From Shewanella mesophila (lineage in GTDB: Bacteria > Pseudomonadota > Gammaproteobacteria > Enterobacterales > Shewanellaceae), in NCBI RefSeq assembly GCF_019457515.1, contig NZ_CP080421.1:4154001-4218000 (forward strand): a DNA stretch of 64,000 nucleotides, read 5' to 3'. The notes below the pieces were generated by a model that saw only the letters and a list, made by a program, of their open reading frames with translations, had not been told where the DNA came from and ran no database searches. The translations under genes and the position numbers were made by a program. This document shows positions 57,296-64,000 of the stretch, in pieces (positions within the stretch are counted from its first letter, which is position 1; each line of letters starts with the position of its first letter).

Positions 57296-58738
57296 ATGCT
57301 AAATATTCGGCCATTACTGTTCATATTAGGCGTGTTTTTATCGACACTGACCGCCTTTATGTTTATTCCGCTGCTCTTTGCCTTAATCTATGGCGAAGAG
57401 ACGGTTGGCGCCTTTATGATAGCTTCTCTTGCAACAGGTACGTGTGCCAGTGCCTGTATGCATCAGGGCCATAGTGATAATTTACGTCTTAATATCCGCG
57501 ATATGTTTCTGCTGACCAGTCTGACTTGGTTTATCGTCAGCCTGTTTGCCGCAATGCCATTTACCCTCTATCACGGTATTAACTATACCGATGCGTTTTT
57601 TGAAACCATGTCAGGCATCACAACCACGGGGTCAACGGTACTCTCGGGGTTAGACACCATGGATCACAGTATTCTCATCTGGCGTTCGTTACTGCAATGG
57701 CTTGGCGGTATCGGCTTTATCGTCATGGCGGTAGCAATCTTGCCTTTCCTCAACGTTGGTGGGATGCGACTCTTTAGAACCGAATCCTCCGATTGGAGCG
57801 ATAAGGCGGTCCCCAGAACACAGAATATGGCTAAGCAACTGTTCTGGGTCTACATCGGCCTTACCGTTGCGTGTGGGTTTGCCTACCATGCGGCGGGAAT
57901 GACCTGGTTCCAAGCGATTAACCATTCGATGACAACCCTGTCGACAGGAGGCTATTCGACCTCAGACAGCTCAATGGCGGCATTTTCGAAATCGGCACAT
58001 TGGGTGGGCGTTCTGTTTATGGCCGCAGGTGGTTTACCACTATTGATGTTTGTACACTCTTTGTCACAACGCTCGGTTGCCATCTGGAATGATGCCCAAG
58101 TGAAAGGGTATTTACTCTTCCTTGTATGCGTCTCTTGTAGTTTGGCTTTTTGGTTATGGCAGGGACACGATATGACACCTGCCGATGCACTTCGCCTAGC
58201 CAGTTTCAATGTGGTCTCAGTTGTCACCACCACAGGGTATGGCCTAACGGATTATACGGCATGGGGAGCGTTAGCGAATGTCGCTTTCCTCTTTCTGATG
58301 TTTGTCGGTAGCTGCTCAGGCTCCACCTCTGGCGGAATTAAAATTTTCCGCTTCCAAATCGCCATAGCCATCATGCGTGAGCAACTCAAGCAACAGTTTC
58401 ATCCAAACGGTATCTTTAAAGAGCGCTATAATGGCCGAGCCATAAGCGAGGATATTGTTCGCTCATTGGTGACCTTCATTCTACTCTTTATGTCGGTGAT
58501 CGTTATCTTATCTGTCATTCTTGTGATGACGGGGCTAGATCCAACCACCAGTTTTTCGGGCGCTATCACGGCGGTGACCAATGTGGGCCCAGGGCTTGGA
58601 CCCGTGATCGGCCCCGCGGGAAATTTTTCATCATTGCCCGATATCGCAAAATGGTCACTCGCAATTGGCATGTTACTGGGACGACTCGAGATCTTAACTG
58701 TGGCGGTACTCTTTCACCCCAACTTTTGGAAATATTAG
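57296..58738 (+). CDS. trkH: Trk potassium channel TrkH
   Basis: Inner-membrane potassium channel of 480 residues (483 in E. coli). Four pore loops can be seen in order: ITTTGSTVLSG, TLSTGGYSTSD, VTTTGYGLTDY and VTNVGPGLGPV, each with the filter glycine. Several hydrophobic helices flank them. The frame is open into the end of trkA, but the ATG at 57296 (MLNIRPLLFILG) starts the first helix. It works with TrkA, encoded just upstream. Confidence 0.96.
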   Translation: MLNIRPLLFILGVFLSTLTAFMFIPLLFALIYGEETVGAFMIASLATGTCASACMHQGHSDNLRLNIRDMFLLTSLTWFIVSLFAAMPFTLYHGINYTDAFFETMSGITTTGSTVLSGLDTMDHSILIWRSLLQWLGGIGFIVMAVAILPFLNVGGMRLFRTESSDWSDKAVPRTQNMAKQLFWVYIGLTVACGFAYHAAGMTWFQAINHSMTTLSTGGYSTSDSSMAAFSKSAHWVGVLFMAAGGLPLLMFVHSLSQRSVAIWNDAQVKGYLLFLVCVSCSLAFWLWQGHDMTPADALRLASFNVVSVVTTTGYGLTDYTAWGALANVAFLFLMFVGSCSGSTSGGIKIFRFQIAIAIMREQLKQQFHPNGIFKERYNGRAISEDIVRSLVTFILLFMSVIVILSVILVMTGLDPTTSFSGAITAVTNVGPGLGPVIGPAGNFSSLPDIAKWSLAIGMLLGRLEILTVAVLFHPNFWKY

Positions 58739-58749
58739 ACACCTTCCGC

Positions 58750-59808
58750 TCAGCGGCGATATTGATGCCATAACTCGCGCTGGCTAGGTTCAAGAAAACT
58801 CCAAGCCAGCACACGAGTCAACTTATTTCCCTGAGCCATCTCTATCGTTTGCACGGTAACCGCGCCTAGCTGTTCGAGTGCTCGATAACCGGGTTTTAGG
58901 TTCTCTTTTTTAGAGACTAAACTGGTAAACCACAAACATTGATTCGAAAATGCATGGCTTTCCTTAATCATATCTAGCAAGAATCGCAGCTCCCCGCCCT
59001 CACACCACAACTCCGCTTTTTGACCGCCAAAATTAAGCTTGTCAGTCGATTTATCACTTACCTTGTCGTGACCTTTAGCGAGGCGATTTGAGGCTAAGTT
59101 CTTCAATTTTCGCTCGCTACCAGAGGTTGCCTCTTCAAGGGATGCATGAAAAGGCGGATTACACATAGTCAGATCAAAGCGCTCGCCCTGTTTGATCATG
59201 CCATTGAAAATAGCCAATGGATTAGGCTGTGATCTCAGCTCTATCTTTCCCTGTAAACACAAGTTTCGATCGATAATCTGTTGTACGTTGGATACAGACC
59301 TAGCATCAATATCGCTGGCAACAAAATGCCAGCCATAACTCCGCACACCTAGAATAGGGTAAATGCCGTTGGCTCCCGTTCCGATATCGAGCACTTTAAC
59401 TTTTTGCCCTTTAGGCGGCTTAACCGCACGCTTTATTGCGCTGTTACTCGTCGCATCATCGGCAAGTAGATCGGCAACATAGTGCAAGTAATCGACTCGG
59501 CCAGGGATAGGCGGACAGAGAAAACCTTGGGGGATATCCCAATATTCTATTTGGTAATGCAGGCGCAGTAATGCCAGATTCAATGTTTTTATCGCAACGG
59601 GATCGGAGAAATCGATAGAAAGGTTGCCGTAAGGGTTTGGCCTGACAAAACCCTCAAGCTCAGGGGTGTGCTCAATCAGTGCCGCAAAATCATAGCCACT
59701 GCCATGCACATTTCTGGGGTGGAATCCTTTGGGTGGAGTCAGTTTAACTTGAGAATTTAAAGACTTAGTTTTACCGGAAGATCGGCGAGGTGCGCGGGGC
59801 TGGTTCAT
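58750..59808 (-). CDS. rlmF: 23S rRNA (adenine(1618)-N(6))-methyltransferase RlmF
   Basis: SAM-dependent methyltransferase that modifies A1618 of 23S rRNA. The 352-residue protein has an N-terminal extension relative to E. coli (308) rich in basic residues (MNQPRAPRRSSGKTKSLNSQ). Family landmarks are FHPRNVHGSGYDFAAL, the SAM loop DIGTGANGIYPILG and the amino-methylase motif CNPPFHASLEEA. It converges with trkH with an 11-bp gap. Confidence 0.95.
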   Translation of the reverse strand: MNQPRAPRRSSGKTKSLNSQVKLTPPKGFHPRNVHGSGYDFAALIEHTPELEGFVRPNPYGNLSIDFSDPVAIKTLNLALLRLHYQIEYWDIPQGFLCPPIPGRVDYLHYVADLLADDATSNSAIKRAVKPPKGQKVKVLDIGTGANGIYPILGVRSYGWHFVASDIDARSVSNVQQIIDRNLCLQGKIELRSQPNPLAIFNGMIKQGERFDLTMCNPPFHASLEEATSGSERKLKNLASNRLAKGHDKVSDKSTDKLNFGGQKAELWCEGGELRFLLDMIKESHAFSNQCLWFTSLVSKKENLKPGYRALEQLGAVTVQTIEMAQGNKLTRVLAWSFLEPSQRELWHQYRR

Positions 59809-59829
59809 CTAACAATTACCATTACTGGT

Positions 59830-59860
59830 GTAGTCGCGCTAAAGAGCCTTGCGCGACTAC
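59830..59860. other. Perfect inverted repeat near the FliL-like gene
   Basis: GTAGTCGCGC and GCGCGACTAC form a 10-bp perfect stem with an 11-base loop, about 20 bp after the FliL-like stop codon (minus strand). There is no T-tract. It may act as an mRNA 3'-end or transcription pause element. Confidence 0.45.
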
Positions 59861-59880
59861 AAAGGCGAATTCATCTAACT

Positions 59881-60288
59881 TTAGTCGTATAAATATTTAG
59901 TAAAGAGCAAATTAACCACCAGTGGCTTACCGATCTCTTGCTCTAACAAACGGTTAAGGGTGTCATAGCATTCACGGCGAATTTCCTCTTTACCGGTAAG
60001 CGACTTCACTTTATCCTCGGTTTGCGATCCGAGAATTTCTATAATGGCTGCGCGTAGCAAGGGATCATGGTGTTCTAACACGATAAGATCTTCAGGTACT
60101 TTAACCATCAACTCAACACTGATCTTAACGTAACCCAATTTTTTACGGTTTGAGATATAGTTGGTCACGATATCGGGTTCAAAACCATAATAAGCATAAG
60201 TATCTAAGGTCTCTTCCTCTTCGGCAAATGCTGCAATGCTAGAGAGACTGGTGACAAAAAGAAGCAACAGCAGCGCGAACTTTTTCAT
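59881..60288 (-). CDS. FliL-like secreted protein
   Basis: A 135-residue protein with a signal-like N-terminus (MKKFALLLLLFVTSLSSIAAFA), then a domain resembling the flagellar basal-body protein FliL (YVKISVELMVKVPEDLIVLE, HHDPLLRAAIIEILGSQTED). The ATG at 60288 gives the clean signal peptide; the ATG six codons upstream has no ribosome site. No flagellar genes lie near, so it is probably a FliL paralogue with a periplasmic or membrane role. Family fairly likely, function unknown. Confidence 0.75.
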   Translation of the reverse strand: MKKFALLLLLFVTSLSSIAAFAEEEETLDTYAYYGFEPDIVTNYISNRKKLGYVKISVELMVKVPEDLIVLEHHDPLLRAAIIEILGSQTEDKVKSLTGKEEIRRECYDTLNRLLEQEIGKPLVVNLLFTKYLYD

Positions 60289-60449
60289 ATCTAGTGAATA
60301 CTCCATTGTTGTTATCTAAGCTTACTGATTATTAGACTAAGCTAGTCACCCACTCTATTTACAGTAATACATCTAAGCACGTAATTACCGACATATTCTG
60401 CGCAGCATGTTAAAATGCTAGCGTTTGTGAGTATTGTACCGAGAAATTC

Positions 60450-61022
60450 ATGAGTGTGACTAGGTTAAGCTTCCCCTATGGTGAATCAATTCAATGGTAT
60501 TCACCGGACCAAATTCCCCAATTACCGACTTCGCCACTAAAAGATTGGCTATTAGCTTCAGGTAGTTTAACTCAAAAACTCAAATCTCACTGTAGTGAAT
60601 TTGAAGTAAAAGTCTTAGGCGAAGATATTCTTAACCCGTTTGATAGCGAATTACCAAATCAATCACAAGCTTGGATAAGAGAAGTCCTGCTTTGTCTTGA
60701 CGGTATTCCTTGGGTCTTTGCTCGAACTTTAGTCCCCGGCGAAATGTTAGCTATGGTGGAATCCAATTTTTTAACCTTAGGGACTCGTCCGCTAGGGGAA
60801 CTGTTATTTACCAGTGGTGAATTCACCCCAGGTAAAATTGAGCTCAGTGAATTTACGCCATGCACTAGCTTAGCCGCACTCATCACTTCCTTAGATCAAT
60901 CGTGTACGCAAGCATTATGGGGGCGTCGACGCTACTTCAGCCATCAAGAGCAGCAACTTATTGTCAGCGAAATCTTTTTACCTGCAGCGCAACAACAGAT
61001 TGAAAGTAAAAATCTTATCTAA
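60450..61022 (+). CDS. ubiC: Chorismate-pyruvate lyase UbiC
   Basis: Converts chorismate to 4-hydroxybenzoate and pyruvate, the first committed step of ubiquinone synthesis. The 190-residue protein is a little longer than the E. coli enzyme (165). Recognisable blocks are LKDWLLASGSLTQKL near the N-terminus, AWIREVLLCLDGIPWVFART in the middle and LGTRPLGELLF. It is a lone plus-strand gene; ubiA is not adjacent in this window. A two-way terminator follows. Confidence 0.93.
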   Translation: MSVTRLSFPYGESIQWYSPDQIPQLPTSPLKDWLLASGSLTQKLKSHCSEFEVKVLGEDILNPFDSELPNQSQAWIREVLLCLDGIPWVFARTLVPGEMLAMVESNFLTLGTRPLGELLFTSGEFTPGKIELSEFTPCTSLAALITSLDQSCTQALWGRRRYFSHQEQQLIVSEIFLPAAQQQIESKNLI

Positions 61023-61023
61023 T

Positions 61024-61051
61024 AAAAACGCCTCAATTTAGAGGCGTTTTT
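61024..61051. terminator. Two-way terminator between ubiC and the M6 protease
   Basis: Stem AAAAACGCCTC / GAGGCGTTTTT with a 6-base loop, T-rich on both strands, between convergent genes. Confidence 0.9.
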
Positions 61052-61061
61052 GATATTGAGT

Positions 61062-63941
61062 TTACGCCCGACGACGTAATCCGAATAAGAGTAATGCGGA
61101 TAAACTTAGCCAACCTAAGCTACCGCCGCCAGAACTCTTTTCAGGCTCCACAACGGGCGGCACGACCACAGGTGGAACTACCACTGCACTGGTCACCACA
61201 AGAGTTTCATTTGCCATTGAAGTATAGCCTTTAGCATCGGTTACGGTTAGTGTTACCGTATAGCTTCCTGCTTGGCTATAGGTATGAACCGGCGACGACT
61301 CACTACTGCTGGCACCATCGCCAAACGTCCATTGGTAGCTAAGCGCACCAACACCTGCTGATGTCGAATCGCTAAAGGTCACTCTTAGATCGCTCGTAGC
61401 AAAACTAAAGCTTGCCGTCGGTGGCACTTCTACATTGATCAGGATACTGTCTGTTGCCGTTACTCCCTCACCATCGGCGTCGGTAACGGTTAACGACACC
61501 GTATAATCATTAGATTCACTATACACATAGGTTGGATTAGCTTCAGTACTCGTCGCTCCAACGACACCAAATCCCCAAGCATAACGGTAATTACCATCAC
61601 CACCTGTAACGTTTGCGCTAAAGCTAACGCTTGCCAAGGTTTGCTGCGCGCTAATGCTGACGGTTACAGGAACCGGTTCTGGTTCCGGCTCTGGCGGTAC
61701 GGGCTCGCCGCTATAATTAAAACGTACCGTGGCACTGCTTGAATCATTACTTTGTGCAATCACCTCCATAGTCAGCCCTAACGCAGGCAAGATGATGCCC
61801 GATTGAGGTTGCAGTGGAGCACTGTAATCTTGACCGTCATCAAACAGATTATTCGCTGCCAGGTGATTGTCATTGAAGTAAGCCGACTGGTTAAACATAC
61901 TAAAGGTAGCATCACGGATCTGGGTTGCGGTGCCATAGCCACCAATCAGATTTTGATCCGCATCGACCACCCCAATCAAACCTGAACCAGGATGTTCGCT
62001 GGAGTTATTATTTGTAACATTGAAGTCTTCTAACCAAAGCAGCACACCCGGCTCATAAGAGTGGCTAGCGAGCCCAGCATCCACACCATTGTGGCTGCGT
62101 AACTGCACTAAATAACGACGGTCCTTACCTGGACGATTGTTATCAATACGGGCAAAACCGCCAGAAAGCGTCATCTTGCCTTCAGTCTCTGCGTCATCAC
62201 TATAGACTTCATTCGTACCATCGAGCAGTTTAATCTCATCGACCACTAAGCCATAGTCACCAACGGCTTGATCTGTAAAGTAAACGATACTGATTTGACG
62301 GCTAGATCCGGCATAGCCAGAAAGATCGAATGTTAAATCAACCCAGCTATCAGCCCCTTCGGCGCCTGCAATATCAGATGATTTTCCCGTAATAATGTAC
62401 TTCGCATTATTGGTCGAATTACTCGCCTTAGTATGGTTGCCAGCAACGACGACGCCATCAACCATCACTTGGGCATAATCATAATCTTGTTCAATATTCC
62501 AATGCGCCTTCATCGTCAACGTCAATGACGCACTTACTGGTAGATCGATAGAAAATGCCGCCGCGGCACTGATCATATCTCCCTGACCAGAATAATATTG
62601 ATAGCTACCTGCATAAGGGAGTTTAAAGGCAATATCTGTCGGGGGAAGCTTGACCGCAATCTGATTGACTTGAGTATTGTTGACCGCCTCAACAAGCGCG
62701 ACTTCACGCCCGCCTGCAGGAATATCATTTAAGCTCAGCACCTCTTCAGTTAACCACTTACCTTTGTACTTGTTTTGCAGGTATGATCGCGCATAAGGGC
62801 TGAAGCCAACAGGCTCGGTACCCGCTATCGCCCCAGTCCAACTACCACCCGACATGATTGACCAGGATCCCACTGGCGAGCCATCACCACTATTAGTGGT
62901 GTCATATTCATCGGGTAAACCTAAGTCATGCCCAAATTCATGCACCACGACACCAGCGGCGGCATCGATAGGCTGAATGGTATAGCCAAAGACCTTCTTA
63001 CCCGTTCCAGGAATGGTGTAACCTGGTGCATTGTCCTCATAGACAAAAAATCGGTGTGACCAGATAGCGTCATCGCTCAACACCCCGCCACCCGCTTCTT
63101 CACCAATACTCGAATGAAACAGCATGACATGGTCGATATCACCATCAGCCTCATTAAGGTTACCGTCACCATCTAAATCATAGGGATCTTCAACATCATA
63201 ACTCGCAATCTCTTCACTGGTCATGCTAGCCAATGCTTGTGTCACCGCCTCCTTGACTAACTCAGGTACCGCGGTATCGTCATTGTCGTTATCGGGATCA
63301 TTTGCCCCATAGTAAGCCGCATTTTGGCTGGCGGTATACCAGCCTTTTACGCTACCAGTAAAATAGAAACTACCACCGGACTCCGCATGATAATATTGAT
63401 ACCCTGTCATCAAGTTTTGCCCCTGAGGACCGCTAAAACCTGTAGTGGAAAACATCATGCTATTGTAATGACTAGTGGGATAACTCGGGTAATACATGGC
63501 AGTATCGCTTGCACTTAAGCGATTGTTGTCATGGGGCAGGTCGGGGAAGTCGATCAATATACCAAGAACTTTTACCGTCTTATTAATGTCAGCATCGGCT
63601 TGTGGCGCGGCAAAGCTCATGGCACGAATAGTCTTTGCTTGCTTTAAACGCTGATTCTGTTGTTTTTCAAGCGATTGTTGGATCAACAAACTCTTCTGGG
63701 AACCTGTCGCTCTTTCAGTATAGGCAGCTAATGCAGCACGCTTTTGCTCAGGTGTAGCATCGATAGCCAGTTCACCACGCTTTACCATCCAGTAAAGAAT
63801 CCGCTCTTCATTGATGACACCTGCATCAGCAATCGGAGCCAACGAGCTAACATCCAAAGGCGCAGCGAGGGGGGTCGCGCTCGCTAACATTAGCGACAGA
63901 CTCAGGGCCGCCAACGCCCCGACATAATATTGATCTTTCAT
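61062..63941 (-). CDS. Secreted M6 metalloprotease with PKD repeats and GlyGly-CTERM
   Basis: A 959-residue secreted protease of the immune inhibitor A (M6) type. Parts in order: signal peptide (about residues 1-27, SLMLASATPLAA), propeptide (about 28-100), catalytic domain with the zinc motif VHEFGHDLGLPDEYD (His334, Glu335, His338), a carbohydrate-binding-like beta domain (about 440-620), two PKD domains (about 740-830 and 835-920) and a C-terminal GlyGly-CTERM tag (SSGGGSLGWLSLSALLLFGL then RRR). Such tags are cut by rhombosortase after type II secretion in many Shewanella and Vibrio proteins. The calcium-type acidic runs DPDNDNDDT and DLDGDGNLNEADGD suggest metal stabilisation. It converges with ubiC. 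Substrate unknown; extracellular protein digestion is likely. Confidence 0.92.
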   Translation of the reverse strand: MKDQYYVGALAALSLSLMLASATPLAAPLDVSSLAPIADAGVINEERILYWMVKRGELAIDATPEQKRAALAAYTERATGSQKSLLIQQSLEKQQNQRLKQAKTIRAMSFAAPQADADINKTVKVLGILIDFPDLPHDNNRLSASDTAMYYPSYPTSHYNSMMFSTTGFSGPQGQNLMTGYQYYHAESGGSFYFTGSVKGWYTASQNAAYYGANDPDNDNDDTAVPELVKEAVTQALASMTSEEIASYDVEDPYDLDGDGNLNEADGDIDHVMLFHSSIGEEAGGGVLSDDAIWSHRFFVYEDNAPGYTIPGTGKKVFGYTIQPIDAAAGVVVHEFGHDLGLPDEYDTTNSGDGSPVGSWSIMSGGSWTGAIAGTEPVGFSPYARSYLQNKYKGKWLTEEVLSLNDIPAGGREVALVEAVNNTQVNQIAVKLPPTDIAFKLPYAGSYQYYSGQGDMISAAAAFSIDLPVSASLTLTMKAHWNIEQDYDYAQVMVDGVVVAGNHTKASNSTNNAKYIITGKSSDIAGAEGADSWVDLTFDLSGYAGSSRQISIVYFTDQAVGDYGLVVDEIKLLDGTNEVYSDDAETEGKMTLSGGFARIDNNRPGKDRRYLVQLRSHNGVDAGLASHSYEPGVLLWLEDFNVTNNNSSEHPGSGLIGVVDADQNLIGGYGTATQIRDATFSMFNQSAYFNDNHLAANNLFDDGQDYSAPLQPQSGIILPALGLTMEVIAQSNDSSSATVRFNYSGEPVPPEPEPEPVPVTVSISAQQTLASVSFSANVTGGDGNYRYAWGFGVVGATSTEANPTYVYSESNDYTVSLTVTDADGEGVTATDSILINVEVPPTASFSFATSDLRVTFSDSTSAGVGALSYQWTFGDGASSSESSPVHTYSQAGSYTVTLTVTDAKGYTSMANETLVVTSAVVVPPVVVPPVVEPEKSSGGGSLGWLSLSALLLFGLRRRA

Positions 63942-64000
63942 ACTGCAAATATCCTTGTGTCTACCTATTACTGCCGTAATGACGATCTATAACTCTACAT

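Overview
The window looks like a piece of a Shewanella chromosome (marine gammaproteobacterium, order Alteromonadales). The basis is recognition, not a search: gene order (waaA and kdkA beside kbl-tdh-glpE-glpG-polA-Spot 42-engB-cytochrome c4, then yihI-hemN; later rrn, yrdA, aroE, hemF, tsaC, dprA, def-fmt-rsmB-trkA-trkH) and protein sequences that read as Shewanella. The content is mostly core chromosome. No prophage, integron, transposase gene or CRISPR array is visible.

Layout. 1-2.9 kb: end of moeA, then moaA (molybdenum cofactor), a small membrane-anchored protein and mutM. 3-15.7 kb: envelope polysaccharide region, with wzi and coaD, a plus-strand glycosyltransferase, a four-gene minus-strand operon (heptosyltransferase-like GT9, MurG-like GT, GT4, CDP-glycerol-transferase-like protein), rfbC-rfbB-rfbD for dTDP-L-rhamnose (no rfbA here), kdkA and waaA. 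15.8-21.2 kb: two tandem TetR genes, the first frameshifted, then kbl-tdh (threonine catabolism) and glpE-glpG. 21.3-27.3 kb: elbB, polA with an upstream DnaA box, the Spot 42 sRNA gene, engB and a di-haem cytochrome c4. 27.3-28 kb holds no protein gene but carries a GGA-rich RNA gene of the CsrB/CsrC type, at the place csrC has in E. coli. 28-38.1 kb: a methyltransferase-like protein, yihI, a DUF2489 protein, hemN, add, a DUF885 lipoprotein, a PldB-like lipase and a PAS-GGDEF-EAL protein with a degenerate GGDEF motif. 38.2-44.1 kb: a MITE-like repeat and a minus-strand rRNA operon (16S-23S-5S-tRNA-Asp) with two promoters and no tRNA in the 16S-23S spacer. 44.1-48.7 kb: yrdA, yrdB, aroE, a truncated haemoglobin, hemF, tsaC and yrdD. 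48.9-50.3 kb: the decayed remains of an M9 collagenase gene. 50.3-58.7 kb: smg, dprA (apparently starting at AUA) and a LysM protein on minus; def-fmt-rsmB-trkA-trkH on plus. 58.7-64 kb: rlmF, a FliL-like protein, ubiC and a large secreted M6 metalloprotease with PKD repeats and a GlyGly-CTERM tail.

How the genes fit together. The 3-15.7 kb genes build the lipopolysaccharide inner core (WaaA adds Kdo, KdkA phosphorylates it, the GT9 enzyme probably adds heptose) and strain-variable outer sugars including rhamnose. Post-transcriptional control is well represented, by Spot 42 and the putative Csr-sequestering RNA. Decay is visible at two loci (TetR copy and collagenase). The least explained items are the GGA-rich RNA locus with a separate operator and promoter upstream, the 9-bp inverted repeat in the hemN leader, an orphan terminator after Spot 42, and the dprA start. 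I did not find a clearly new multi-gene defence or metabolic system.
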